Source: UBA7672 sp965229115 (GTDB lineage: Bacteria > Pseudomonadota > Alphaproteobacteria > Caulobacterales > Hyphomonadaceae). Taken from it: a stretch of DNA of 64,000 bases. A model generated the notes under the pieces. It searched no databases, had not been told where the DNA came from, and was given only the letters and a program-made list of their open reading frames with translations. The stretch is taken from positions 558,001 to 622,000 of the forward strand of contig CBDDIR010000003.1 of the NCBI GenBank assembly GCA_965229115.1. Direction: 5' to 3'. Made by a program: the position numbers and the translations under genes. Each line of letters opens with the position of its first letter. The stretch's first letter is position 1. Of the stretch, positions 15,986 through 25,935 are shown piece after piece.

Positions 15986-16116
15986 GCTTCCGCACCACCG
16001 ATGGCGCCGGCCCCTATCACTCAGCCGCCTGCCTCACAGGCTCAAGCGTGCAGGGCCAGACATGGGCCGAGCACCGCAACTTCCTGTTCAACTGGAATGC
16101 GGTGAGAGCGGAGTAG
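15745..16116 (+). CDS. Small lipoprotein, hypothetical
   Basis: A 123-residue lipoprotein. The signal MRLMLACLASIALAGC ends in a lipobox (LAGC, Cys16). The mature part has LAGKWIVDLSTKPSEPYTKT and LNLATDGSVTGSFYDSEIQ, resembling small beta-rich periplasmic proteins with 'GxW..DL' starts. It has two further Cys that could form a disulfide (TCVSF, AACLTG). AGGGGAG eight bases before the ATG is a strong ribosome site; the frame is open upstream but that part is repeat-derived. Function unknown; outer or inner membrane anchoring is likely. Confidence 0.75.
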   Translation: MRLMLACLASIALAGCATAQPSTTTSLAGKWIVDLSTKPSEPYTKTMELNLATDGSVTGSFYDSEIQAGRWKTDRGRTCVSFRTTDGAGPYHSAACLTGSSVQGQTWAEHRNFLFNWNAVRAE

Positions 16117-16119
16117 AGA

Positions 16120-16344
16120 CTAGATCAGGAAGATGTCGCCGAACGTCACCTGGCGCCCGCCGGCATCGGCGATGCGGCCAACGTCTGCGCAGGAGCGGCC
16201 CTTCAGGTTGTAGATGATCAGGCGGGCCTTCTCGGCCTGGGCCAGGGCAGCGGCCGCTTCCAGTTCGTCCAACGAGAAATCACCCGCATTGATCCGGAGC
16301 GTACCCTCGTCACGAAGCAGTTGCGTGCATTCCTGGAACGACAT
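16120..16344 (-). CDS. Small hypothetical protein
   Basis: A 74-residue frame with ordinary codon use: ECTQLLRDEGTLRINAGDFS then LDELEAAAALAQAEKARLII and a C-terminal GGRQVTFGDIFLI. It is predicted alpha/beta without membrane segments, and no family is recognised. It ends three bases from the lipoprotein stop (convergent). The 255 bases beyond its start, up to the HEAT-like gene, show nothing recognisable. It could be part of a larger unrecognised unit. Confidence 0.5.
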   Translation of the reverse strand: MSFQECTQLLRDEGTLRINAGDFSLDELEAAAALAQAEKARLIIYNLKGRSCADVGRIADAGGRQVTFGDIFLI

Positions 16345-16599
16345 GACTCGTTACAACCCTTTCCTCACCACGACCGTCCGTGGCTTCACCCATTTCAACG
16401 TGTCGAATATGGCCGAAAGAGTCAGACGGGCATTACGATGCAGTCACGTGGCCCGATTAAGGATGATCTGCGTCCGCGTGAGGCACAGAAGCCACGCACT
16501 GACTCTGCGGCAGGCGCCGTCTCCTTAGCGCCGGATAAGCCCACGATGAACCGCCGTTCAGCGTCAGGGAATCACGCGACCGAAATTACGCGTCCGCAA

Positions 16600-16959
16600 T
16601 CACGCATGCGTCTGCTTCGGCTTCTTCAACTTCCACTTCAGGAAGTGCCGCAGATCCCCCGCAGCAGCCTCGGCCTGACCCCTCACATACTCATCCGGAT
16701 CGGCCAGCCCCGCCTCGACCAGCGCCCGGACATCGTTCGGCTTCCAGATGATCCCCGCCGTCCGCGCGAGATGCCCGAACCCGAGTATCGCATTGCCCCG
16801 CACGTTCGGATCATCATGCTTCGCCAGATGCCGACAGATACGTTCCGCATAGCCGGGATAGTCCTCCTCCGGAGGGTCCATCGACAGCGTGATCGGAATG
16901 TAGATCAGCTCATCAGCCGCGTTGCGGGCGAGGGCGTCCTCAATTTGCGGGTAGCTCAT
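16600..16959 (-). CDS. HEAT-repeat-like small protein
   Basis: A 119-residue helical protein with HEAT/ARM-like repeats: YAERICRHLAKHDDPNVRGN, AILGFGHLARTAG and VRALVEAGLADPDEYVRGQA followed by AEAAAGDLRHFL. The 'D..VR..A...L' spacing repeats at least twice. Start taken at MSYPQIEDAL rather than seven codons earlier. Such proteins often mediate binding; some are immunity proteins of toxin systems, but no toxin is adjacent. Lys-rich C-terminus. Confidence 0.65.
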   Translation of the reverse strand: MSYPQIEDALARNAADELIYIPITLSMDPPEEDYPGYAERICRHLAKHDDPNVRGNAILGFGHLARTAGIIWKPNDVRALVEAGLADPDEYVRGQAEAAAGDLRHFLKWKLKKPKQTHA

Positions 16960-17025
16960 GGTCGGTCCGGTGGCAGTCAAAAACTGCGGCGAACTGAACT
17001 CATGTTTATCCGAATCTGCAAGCCT

Positions 17026-17793
17026 CTATCGCCACTCCGGCTTCCGCTTTTCCAGAAACGCCCGCAGACCTTCCTGCGCATCATCGGCCACCGCCAGCGC
17101 ACAGAAATCATCCACCGCCCGGGCCACGGCGTCGGTATAGGTGCGGTCGGCCTCGCGATGGAAAGCCGCCCGCGAGAACGCGATCGCTGCGGGGGATTTT
17201 TCTGCGATCACCCGCGCCGCTGCCATCGCCTCGGCCAGCGCATCGTCCGCTACCCGGCTCACCAGTCCGAGCGACAGCGCCTCGCGCGCATCGAACGTCC
17301 GCGCCGTGAACAGCAGATCGAAAGCGCGATAGCGGCCCACGATGCGATGCAGGTGCGCGAAATGGATGGCCGGGGGCAGGGCCAGATTGATTTCCGGATA
17401 GCCAAAGCTCGCCACATCGCCCGCAATAATCATGTCGCACGAGATCGCCAGCGTCATGCCGCCGCCACGCGCCGCCCCATCCACCGCAGCAATGCTCGGC
17501 TTGCCCAGCGTCCACTGAACCTCCCACAGCTCAACATACAGCCGGTTCAGAAACCCGCGCACCGTCGCTTCATCGCTGCCGAGAATGATGTCGAGATCCA
17601 GCCCCGCGCAGAACATCTTCGGGATATCGCTCGCCAGCACCACGGCCCGCACATCACGGTCCGCCCCAGCTCGCCGCAACGCCGCGATGATCTCATCCAG
17701 GAACGCGATCGAGAACGCATTCAGTGGCGGTCGCGCCAGCGTGATCACCGCGACCGACTGCTCCACATTGTAACTGACATGCGCGTTGCTCAT
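17026..17793 (-). CDS. Enoyl-CoA hydratase/isomerase (crotonase) family protein
   Basis: A 255-residue crotonase-fold protein acting on acyl-CoA thioesters. The oxyanion-hole segments are IPKMFCAGLDLDIIL and VDGAARGGGMTLAISCDM. At the first catalytic position the Glu is kept (GYPEINLALPPAI), and the second position reads FDLLFTA, with Asp where hydratases have Glu. It could be a hydratase or a 3,2-enoyl isomerase; the sequence alone does not decide. The start at 17793 follows GGTGGGGAG closely and avoids overlap with the SRAP gene ending at 17831. They probably share a transcript. Confidence 0.87.
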   Translation of the reverse strand: MSNAHVSYNVEQSVAVITLARPPLNAFSIAFLDEIIAALRRAGADRDVRAVVLASDIPKMFCAGLDLDIILGSDEATVRGFLNRLYVELWEVQWTLGKPSIAAVDGAARGGGMTLAISCDMIIAGDVASFGYPEINLALPPAIHFAHLHRIVGRYRAFDLLFTARTFDAREALSLGLVSRVADDALAEAMAAARVIAEKSPAAIAFSRAAFHREADRTYTDAVARAVDDFCALAVADDAQEGLRAFLEKRKPEWR

Positions 17794-17830
17794 CTCCCCA
17801 CCATGCGGCGCGCGCGCCGATGAAGGCAAG

Positions 17831-18505
17831 TCACTCCCAGAGCAGATGCTCGCCCTGGTTGCGCACATTGCCGACGTCCGGATTGGCCGGCCACGCGCGC
17901 ATGAGATGAGCGGGGAGGGGCTTCAGCAAGGCATGCGGATCGCGATCATAGGTATCGAGCCAGCGCGTATAGTTTTCCGGCATGAGGATCACCGGCATGG
18001 ATGTTGCCATCCCCGCCACGGCCAGGTTCGGCTCCGTCGTGATGATGGCGAACGTATCGAACTCCGACCCGTCGATCATCGCCCGGCTCCACAGCCCGGC
18101 AAAGCAGAACGACGCGCCCGAGGCCAGCGCGAACGCGAACGGCACGCCGCTCGACCACGCATAGAAGCCAGACGCCGGCACAAGGCATCTCCCCTGCGCG
18201 AACGCGCCGGAGAAAACCGCGCTGCCCTCGATATCCTCGGCGCGCGCGTTGAAGCTCGAAAACTTCTTCTCGGAAAGCGGCTTCTTCCACCACACCGGCA
18301 CCAGCCCCCAGAAGGCCGGCGCAATCTGGATCGCATGCCGCGGCGCATACTCCCCCTCCGGCGCCCGCCGCAGGATCGGCGCATGCGTCCCCGGCGCGAT
18401 ATTGTACTCCGCCTCCGGCGCCTCGATCCCGCGCGGCGGCACAAGATCAATCACAGCCCGATAATCAGCCCACGAGATGGCGCGACGGAAAAAGCGCGAG
18501 GTCAT
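17831..18505 (-). CDS. SRAP (YedK/HMCES) family protein lacking three catalytic residues
   Basis: A 224-residue protein that aligns along the whole SRAP domain: YNIAPGTHAPIL, FWGLVPVWWKKP, SSFNARAEDIEGS, GRCLVPASGFYAW, FAGLW, FAIITTEPN, SMPVILMP and VGNVRNQGEHL. SRAP enzymes crosslink to abasic DNA through Cys2. Here the start reads MTSRFF where the family has MCGRF, so Cys2 is Thr. The catalytic Glu of 'GFYEW' is Ala (GFYAW), and the His of 'IHDRMP' is Ala (MATSMP). Only the Asn of NAR is kept. The fold is intact, without frameshift, so it may bind DNA without crosslinking. Another ATG two codons upstream (18511) exists. Confidence 0.85.
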   Translation of the reverse strand: MTSRFFRRAISWADYRAVIDLVPPRGIEAPEAEYNIAPGTHAPILRRAPEGEYAPRHAIQIAPAFWGLVPVWWKKPLSEKKFSSFNARAEDIEGSAVFSGAFAQGRCLVPASGFYAWSSGVPFAFALASGASFCFAGLWSRAMIDGSEFDTFAIITTEPNLAVAGMATSMPVILMPENYTRWLDTYDRDPHALLKPLPAHLMRAWPANPDVGNVRNQGEHLLWE

Positions 18506-18559
18506 GGCCACAACCTAAATCGCTCAACCACGCCCGCCAACTGGAAGCGTGGCCTGCCC

Positions 18560-18590
18560 ACGCGTTCCGGCGCAGGCCGGGATCCAGCCT
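18560..18590. repeat. Half copy of a palindromic intergenic repeat
   Basis: CGTTCCGGCGCAGGCCGGGA then TCCAG resembles the left part of the element at 14814-14910. It contains the hairpin CCGGC-GCAG-GCCGG (18567-18580). It lies in the gap between the SRAP gene and the AT-richer accessory pair, on the left border of that pair. Confidence 0.5.
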
Positions 18591-18705
18591 CCAACAAGAA
18601 GCCGCGCATAGCGCGCCGACCAAGGGCCTAGCAACGCTGGTTGACGCTTCCAGAGTCGCGGTAACACTGTTCCAGATCGCTAATCAGACGGAGACGATTC
18701 ATAAA

Positions 18706-19881
18706 ATGTTCCAGAGAGCGGTGATCCGCGGAATGGCCGGCTATCCGGGCGTCGACTTAGGATTGGTCGCCGAGACCCTTCTTTTTTACAAAGAAGTGCA
18801 TTTGGCATTTGATGCTGCGTCGCTGCGCGAATTTATCAAGTCTGCTGGAATCATTCCCACTCTTGACCTCTTGGGACGGCACGGGGTGAGTGCATCGTTT
18901 ACCCCGCAACACGTGGTCGTACAGAGTAACCCGCAGAGCGGACTTGAATGGCATACCTTTGCTCAAATCGCTCTAATTAGGAAAGCAGACGGCAGAAAAG
19001 TAAGTAGCGGAGATAAGCTTGTTGAGGCGATTGCTGAGGGAGGTTCTTTAAGCTCCAACGCGCGGCGTGTTGAACTCGTGAGGCGGAAGATCAAGATTAC
19101 TGATCTTCCTTCGGGAGAAGCATCCATTCCGCATGCGGCTCGCGCTCTTATGGCGGACCGTAGCTTAGTTCACGATCTTCCTCGCGCTGTGCTTGCGGAA
19201 GTCTGTCCTCAGTATCAGCTTCCACCTCAGTACAGGTTCAACGTTGTCGGAGGTCCTTCGGGGTTTGCCATAGACACCGACATTCCATTTGCTGAAATCA
19301 ACGCGATTTATCATCAATCAGTATCGCCGTCGCATAGCACTCTGAGCACCGCATATATTCTATCGCATCTCATCAGTGCCAGGTGTGACGCATATTTCTC
19401 GGCATCAAAGTTGGCGGAGCTGGTCACGACACCAGTGCATGCATCCTTGATCAGAAGGCAGGTACACGGATTGATGGAGAAACGTGATGGCAGCGTAACC
19501 CAACATGACTTATTCGAAGACGTGGCCTTCCCAGAGGGAAAGTCGTTACGAGAAGTCATCAACTCTGGCGCACGTAGCTTTTCTGACTTTCTAATCTTGC
19601 TGGATAAGTCGGAAAAATTTAGGGACTGGCTTCATGCTGCTGATCCGGACACGAGTGTTGTCCGTCAGTATTTGCTCGAAACCAGCTCAAGTTCGTGGCT
19701 CGAGTCGTTGCCAGCAAAGATTTTCCGGTTTGGTATAGTGTCGGCTATTGGCGCAGCCGCAAATCCAGCAGTTGGACTAGGTGTCGGCGCTTTTGATGCC
19801 CTGATAATCGATCCGCTGGGCAAGGGTTGGCGTCCAAGTCAATTCATTGCTGGACCGCTAAAGCGCTTTGTAAGCGTCTGA
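18706..19881 (+). CDS. Accessory hypothetical protein, AT-richer than its surroundings
   Basis: A 391-residue protein of no recognised family. The N-terminal half is alpha/beta (GVDLGLVAETLLFYKEVHLA, SLREFIKSAGIIPTL, LLGRHGVSASFTPQHV). The middle has ARRVELVRRKIKITDLPSGE and STAYILSHLISARCDAYFSA. Near the end is a Gly/Ala-rich hydrophobic segment (RFGIVSAIGAAANPAVGLG, about 345-372) that could enter a membrane, followed by GKGWRPSQFIAGPLKRF. Codon use is plainly different from neighbours, with many A/T third bases (for example CTTCTTTTTTACAAAGAAG), indicating acquisition. It converges on the HEPN gene; the two may be one accessory island. Confidence 0.7.
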   Translation: MFQRAVIRGMAGYPGVDLGLVAETLLFYKEVHLAFDAASLREFIKSAGIIPTLDLLGRHGVSASFTPQHVVVQSNPQSGLEWHTFAQIALIRKADGRKVSSGDKLVEAIAEGGSLSSNARRVELVRRKIKITDLPSGEASIPHAARALMADRSLVHDLPRAVLAEVCPQYQLPPQYRFNVVGGPSGFAIDTDIPFAEINAIYHQSVSPSHSTLSTAYILSHLISARCDAYFSASKLAELVTTPVHASLIRRQVHGLMEKRDGSVTQHDLFEDVAFPEGKSLREVINSGARSFSDFLILLDKSEKFRDWLHAADPDTSVVRQYLLETSSSSWLESLPAKIFRFGIVSAIGAAANPAVGLGVGAFDALIIDPLGKGWRPSQFIAGPLKRFVSV

Positions 19882-19916
19882 CTCCACGATGCGTCAGTCA
19901 GTGCGTCTATTGCTAG

Positions 19917-20617
19917 TCACTCCGCTTCATCTGCATCCGTGTCCGTGCCGTACTTCAAGCGAAGGCCGTCTTCAAATCGATCCCAAAAATCATGCGCATG
20001 CTGTTCGCTGAGCCCAATGAAGTCGCTTGGTTCCCAGCTAACGCCTGACACGATCAAACTAGCCTTCGAGACTAAACGATGAACTTCATCGAAGAGGTAG
20101 CCGATATCATTGTAAGTAGGTCGCAGCGTCGAAATGCTCAGCCGATGGGCCAGCGCCTCATCGCGGAGTTTCCTTACGCGGGCAAGTTCCTTGGATCGGA
20201 AAAGGCGCGACATGTCTGAAACAAGAATTGGCAACTCCGTTCGAACCATCTGCTCATCGGACGCGCTACGTTCCGCGTGCGATGCAAACCATCCAGCACC
20301 GTTCGCAGCGAACATTTCTATGTTGGGACCGAGGAGACTTTTTAGTCTTTGGATTGTCACGCGATCGGTCTTCGGCGGATCGGTAAGGCGACAGATAGAA
20401 AGCACCGTCATTGTCGCGGCGGAGCGTATTACGTGATCGAACGTATGCGCTTCGAATGTGACGTTGAGCAGTTTATGCAGGCCGCGTCGGTGACTTGGAT
20501 CGAGTCCGTTGCCTGCAGTGAAAACGCTCCAACTGGCACGGGCGTGCTTGAGTTCATTCTCAAGGCCCGTGACAAGCGTTTGTGCTTCTGCAAAGGCAAT
20601 GTTGCTCGAAGTCTGCC

Positions 20618-20621
<4 letters not shown>
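19917..20621 (-). CDS. AbiU2-like HEPN domain protein with TTG start overlapping thiC stop
   Basis: A 234-residue helical protein. The pattern RVRKLRDEALAHRLSIST (R-x5-H) is the HEPN ribonuclease-type motif in the form found in AbiU2-like proteins, with helices such as FDHVIRSAATMTVLSICRLT and LFDEVHRLVSKASLIVSGV around it. HEPN proteins often cleave RNA in abortive infection and toxin systems. The start must be the TTG at 20621: an in-frame TGA stands immediately before it, the next Met is 70 residues on, and GAGG lies seven bases upstream. The TTG overlaps the thiC stop as TTGA. Third-base AT content is higher than in thiC, which suggests a later arrival. Confidence 0.72.
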
Positions 20622-22549
<1,928 letters not shown>

Positions 22550-22567
22550 GGGCTAGGCCTCCGGAAT

Positions 22568-22583
22568 GCTGGCGTGGGCCAGC
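22568..22583 (-). promoter_or_regulatory. Hairpin between the riboswitch and thiC
   Basis: GCTGGC and GCCAGC make a perfect six-pair stem with a GTGG turn (on the plus strand), 18 bases before the thiC ATG and just upstream of the GGAGG site. It is a likely part of the expression platform, perhaps influencing access to the ribosome site. No T-run follows, so translational control is more likely than termination. Confidence 0.4.
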
Positions 22584-22629
22584 CGGTGCGTGGGCGGAAT
22601 CTGCGTGAGATGAAAGTCTGACATCGTTC

Positions 22630-22725
22630 CCGTCCCTTGCGCCGGCATGACCCGGATCAGGTTCTAAGGGTGCTCGCTCGTGTCAGAGCCGATCTCAGCG
22701 AGCTTACGCCCGCGCCCCTCGGATA
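22630..22725 (-). promoter_or_regulatory. TPP (THI-box) riboswitch upstream of thiC
   Basis: On the minus strand the conserved THI-box pieces appear in order: GGGGCGC, CTGAGA (22693-22698 on the plus strand as TCTCAG), then ACCCTTAGAACCTGATC and finally GCCGGCGCAAGGGA (ending at 22633). These match the pyrimidine- and pyrophosphate-binding arms of the TPP aptamer. It sits about 80 bases before the thiC start and should switch thiC off when thiamine pyrophosphate is plentiful. Boundaries of the first stem are approximate. Confidence 0.93.
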
Positions 22726-22765
22726 GGCGCGCAACATACGCCGAGTTGGCGTGGTTGCAAGGGTG

Positions 22766-23329
22766 TCAGGTCTCGGTAGCTGGCGCGGCCGGGTCTTCGA
22801 TCGGAGGTGGCGGATAAGCATCCTCGAGAATGGCCTTAGCTTCCAGCGGGCGCTCGATGAAGCGGATCTGGAAGGCGGACCCCTGCTCATCGCGGTGAAG
22901 CACGGCGAGATCAAGGTTCGGGCCGCCGGCGAGGATGTCGCCAACATCGCCAGCAGCCATTTCGGCTACGATGGCGCCGGATGCGTCGAGAGCGATCAGG
23001 CGCGCGGGGGTGGCTGCGTAGTGCGTGGCCGTCGGCTGCTTCGGCCGGGCGAGTTTGAAGAGCTGAGCGATAGCGAGAATGCCGATGGCGAGCGCGAAGG
23101 CGAAATAGACCGGCGCCAGCATCGCATCCGGATTGATCGCGTCACGCGGCGCGATGGAGCCGAGGAAGACGGCGGCCAGCAGGAGCGTAACGAGGGTCGA
23201 TGGCACGAAGATGCCCAGGGCGATGAGGCGCTGACGCGCCTGTTCAGAACGGACGAGCCGTTCGGAAATCGTCGTGCTCCAGATAATATGCTCGCCTTCG
23301 CGCAGATGCGGCGTGAACGGATCGCTCAT
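22766..23329 (-). CDS. Membrane protein with PH-like domain, hypothetical
   Basis: A 187-residue protein. It opens with HLREGEHIIWSTTISERLVR, a start common in bacterial PH-domain (bPH) membrane proteins. Two membrane helices follow (LIALGIFVPSTLVTLLLAAV and APVYFAFALAIGILAIAQLF, about 35-60 and 72-92), then THYAATPARLIALDASGAIV and a soluble C-terminal domain ending in a Pro-rich tail. The family call is tentative. Its ATG overlaps the stop of the RraB-like gene (ATGA), so they are co-translated. Confidence 0.65.
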   Translation of the reverse strand: MSDPFTPHLREGEHIIWSTTISERLVRSEQARQRLIALGIFVPSTLVTLLLAAVFLGSIAPRDAINPDAMLAPVYFAFALAIGILAIAQLFKLARPKQPTATHYAATPARLIALDASGAIVAEMAAGDVGDILAGGPNLDLAVLHRDEQGSAFQIRFIERPLEAKAILEDAYPPPPIEDPAAPATET

Positions 23330-23667
23330 GGCGTTCCATCGACATTGCCGAACGTGCCCCAGCCATCCGGCGTGCCGCCATGCTCCGCGACGAGCTCGCC
23401 AAGGATCTTCTGGGTGCGCGTAATGCCGTCATAGTCCGCGATCATGCGGATCGCGACATAGACGGCCCAACGCTGGTCGTCCTCGTCCTGGTAGAGTTGC
23501 CCCTCGAAGCCGGCCTCTTCGATGGCGCTCAGGCAAGCGAGAGCAATGGATTTTGACGAGGCGTCGATGGCGAAGTCTATGACCATAGCTTTCGACATGT
23601 CCGAGCCGCTTTGCGCGATATGGCGCAGCGCGTTGCCGTCTTCATCGTCCGGGTAGTCACTGGTCAC
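23326..23667 (-). CDS. RraB-like ribonuclease E inhibitor family protein
   Basis: A 113-residue protein resembling RraB, which binds RNase E and changes which RNAs are decayed. Matching pieces: DEDGNALRHIAQSGSDMSKA, VIDFAIDASSK, CLSAIEEAGFEGQLYQDEDD, RWAVYVAIRMIADYDGI and the C-terminal EHGGTPDGWGTF. A GTG start at 23667 with AAGAGG upstream gives the best N-terminus. ATG at SDMSKAM would lose the conserved D..GNALR part. The target here is unproven. It is followed by the PH-like membrane protein. Confidence 0.78.
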   Translation of the reverse strand: MTSDYPDDEDGNALRHIAQSGSDMSKAMVIDFAIDASSKSIALACLSAIEEAGFEGQLYQDEDDQRWAVYVAIRMIADYDGITRTQKILGELVAEHGGTPDGWGTFGNVDGTP

Positions 23668-23766
23668 GTGGATGATACCTCTTGGGGCATGACTAGGCGG
23701 CGCGCCCGGGTATTTCAACCTCGCTGTGCCGCGCCTATCTTGGAACCTACGCAACGGAGATGAGCC

Positions 23767-24828
23767 ATGTGGCCGGTGACACGCTTGCAGACCTTGTTCG
23801 GGATTGAACATCCGGTGGTGCAGGCCCCGATGGCAGGAGCCTCGACGCCGGCCATGGCGATCGCTGTCGCGAATGCTGGTGGGCTGGGTTCGCTGGGGTG
23901 CGCTGTGATGTCGGCCGAGCAGGTGCGTGCCGCGACAGCGGAGGTGCTCGCCGGGACCAACGGGCCGGTGAACTTCAATTTCTTCGTCCATCAGGAGCCG
24001 GATCTGGCGCGGCATGACTCGTCGACCATGCGGACGGCGCTGGCTCCGTTCTATGCGGAATATGGCTTGGGCGAACCTGCAGCGCCCAAGGCCGGTGCGC
24101 CTGCTTTTGATGATGCGATGCTGGAAGTGCTGCTTGTCTGCAAGCCCAAGGTGGCGAGCTTCCATTTTGGTTTGCCGGCGCCGCATGCAGTCGACGCGTT
24201 GAAGCGGGCAGGCGTGAAGCTGGTCGGCAATGCCACGAACGTTGCGGAGGCGAAGGCGCTGGAAGCGGGCGGGATGGATGCAATCGTGGCGCAGGGCGCA
24301 GAGGCCGGTGGACACCGCGGGGCGTTCATTGGCGCGGCGCACGAGAACGACATGGGCACGATGGCGCTGGTTCCCTTGATCGTGGATGCGGTGAGTGTTC
24401 CGGTGATTGCAGCCGGTGGAATTTTTGACGGTCGCGGCGTTGCGGCGGCGATCATGCTTGGCGCTGCGGGAGCGCAAATCGGCTCGGCATTCCTGCGCGC
24501 GCCTGAAAGTTCAGTGTCGCCATTACACAAGCAGGCACTGGCAGAGACGTCGGACAATGCGACGAAGCTGACGCGTCTGTTTTCAGGACGCGCAGCGCGG
24601 TCAATCAAGAACCGGTTGGTGCGGGAGCTTTCTTCGTTCGAGAATGATGCAGCGCCGTTTCCCGCTCAGCGTTCGGTGATTGCACCACTGTCGAAGGCGG
24701 CTGCGGATCGCGGTTCGGCCGACTTCATGCAGCTCTGGAGTGGTCAGGCGGGCTTGCGCGCAGAGGATTTGCCAAGCGCCCAGATATACAAGCGCATCTG
24801 CGATGAAGCCATGGCGCTGCTTGGCTAG
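23767..24828 (+). CDS. Nitronate monooxygenase (2-nitropropane dioxygenase family)
   Basis: FMN enzyme of 353 residues that oxidises alkyl nitronates such as propionate 3-nitronate, class I type. TIM-barrel FMN sites: HPVVQAPMAGASTPAMAIAV, VNFNFFVHQEPD, KVASFHFGLPAPHAVDALKR, IVAQGAEAGGHRGAF with the catalytic His, VIAAGGIFDGRGVAAAIMLG and AQIGSAFLRAPES. A GGAG site lies seven bases before the ATG. It stands alone, convergent with the next gene; both stops share a CTAG. Confidence 0.92.
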   Translation: MWPVTRLQTLFGIEHPVVQAPMAGASTPAMAIAVANAGGLGSLGCAVMSAEQVRAATAEVLAGTNGPVNFNFFVHQEPDLARHDSSTMRTALAPFYAEYGLGEPAAPKAGAPAFDDAMLEVLLVCKPKVASFHFGLPAPHAVDALKRAGVKLVGNATNVAEAKALEAGGMDAIVAQGAEAGGHRGAFIGAAHENDMGTMALVPLIVDAVSVPVIAAGGIFDGRGVAAAIMLGAAGAQIGSAFLRAPESSVSPLHKQALAETSDNATKLTRLFSGRAARSIKNRLVRELSSFENDAAPFPAQRSVIAPLSKAAADRGSADFMQLWSGQAGLRAEDLPSAQIYKRICDEAMALLG

Positions 24829-25895
24829 GGTGTTTTTTCGGCCGGGCAGTTGGCCCAATGGGCGGTGAGGGAGTCTGCCCAGACTTTGACGCCGGCTTCG
24901 CCTTCGGTGGCCGCGGTCAGTTTCAGCAGGAAGTTGCTGTAGTTGGAATGGTTGGGCCGGCCGAAGCGCGCTTCGATCACGTGGCCGTATTTCGCATCGG
25001 TGATGAGTTCGCCGCCACGGTCGCCGATGACGGGATCAGTGAAGGCGGGGCCGGAAATTCGAAAGTGGTGTTTCGCGCCGCTGTCGGAGCTGTAGAGGAA
25101 TTTCGCATTTACAGCGCCGAGTATGCGGATCAGCGGCGGCGGGCCGTCGGGCCATGCCATGGCGAGGCCAAAGGTGAAGCTCTTGGGTTCGCGCGGCCCG
25201 AGCAAAGCAAATTCAGCGAGGTCGAAATCGTACATGCGCCATGGCGCGGGCGGCGCATCGGGTGTTTCGGCGGGCTCTGCAGCGGCATCGCCCAAGCGCA
25301 CGATGAGTTTGCGCGTAGAGTCCAGAGTGAGGAAGGCTTGCGGAAGTTGCGTGCGGTCGCGCTGCAGCCGACCGCCGACCAGCGTTGTTGCTTCGTTGGT
25401 CGCCGGATCTACCGTAGCGGTGACGTAAGCTGCGTCGGTGCAGGGAGCTACCATCTTGGCGACGTGGATCGCGTTCGGCGCCGGGATGTGGACGAGGATC
25501 GTTTCCGGTTCTGTGCCGCTCTGATTGGAGCGGATGTAGCTGAGCGTCGTACCTACTGCATGGACGGGCGGCGGACCCGCTGGAGCTGCCGCGATGGCGG
25601 GCTGTTCAACCGAGAGAACCGGCAGGATGAAGCTGAACCCCGCCATGACGAGCAGGCAGGCGAGCGCGGCGATCAGGCGATTGCGAAGTTGGGATTGTAG
25701 TTTCTTTTCCGCCGGATCGGCCGCGGGCGGCGTCCAGAAGGCGGTTGCAAAGATGTTGGTATAGACGAGGCGCGGCCGGGGCAGGTCGGGCTTGCGCAGG
25801 CGCTCGATGCGGTAGGACATCCGGACTGCGAGAATCCAGAAGACCAGCGAAGCTAGCGCGAGCAGGCCGAGACCGATGGAGAGCGCAGGGATCAT
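24825..25895 (-). CDS. Membrane-anchored hypothetical protein
   Basis: A 356-residue protein. Two membrane helices are visible, IPALSIGLGLLALASLVFWILAV-like at 2-24 and LIAALACLLVMAGFSFILPVL at about 77-97, with RPRLVYTNIFATAFWTPP between. The rest (about 110-356) is a soluble, Pro-rich domain with beta strands (ETILVHIPAPNAIHVAKMV, SFTFGLAMAW, YGHVIEARFGRPNHSNYSNF). No family is recognised. The start at MIPALS is chosen because the earlier 32 codons are polar and overlap upstream space without a site. Topology would put the large domain in the periplasm. Confidence 0.65.
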   Translation of the reverse strand: MIPALSIGLGLLALASLVFWILAVRMSYRIERLRKPDLPRPRLVYTNIFATAFWTPPAADPAEKKLQSQLRNRLIAALACLLVMAGFSFILPVLSVEQPAIAAAPAGPPPVHAVGTTLSYIRSNQSGTEPETILVHIPAPNAIHVAKMVAPCTDAAYVTATVDPATNEATTLVGGRLQRDRTQLPQAFLTLDSTRKLIVRLGDAAAEPAETPDAPPAPWRMYDFDLAEFALLGPREPKSFTFGLAMAWPDGPPPLIRILGAVNAKFLYSSDSGAKHHFRISGPAFTDPVIGDRGGELITDAKYGHVIEARFGRPNHSNYSNFLLKLTAATEGEAGVKVWADSLTAHWANCPAEKTP

Positions 25896-25935
25896 GCGCG
25901 ATTTGCGCTGATGCTGGCGGGGCAGTCTAGTGGGG

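Noticed and set aside
18636..18675. Sigma-70-like promoter (TTGACG ... TAACAC) before the gene at 18706
   Set aside because: The spacer is only about 15 bases and the -10 part is poor, so it is noted but not annotated.
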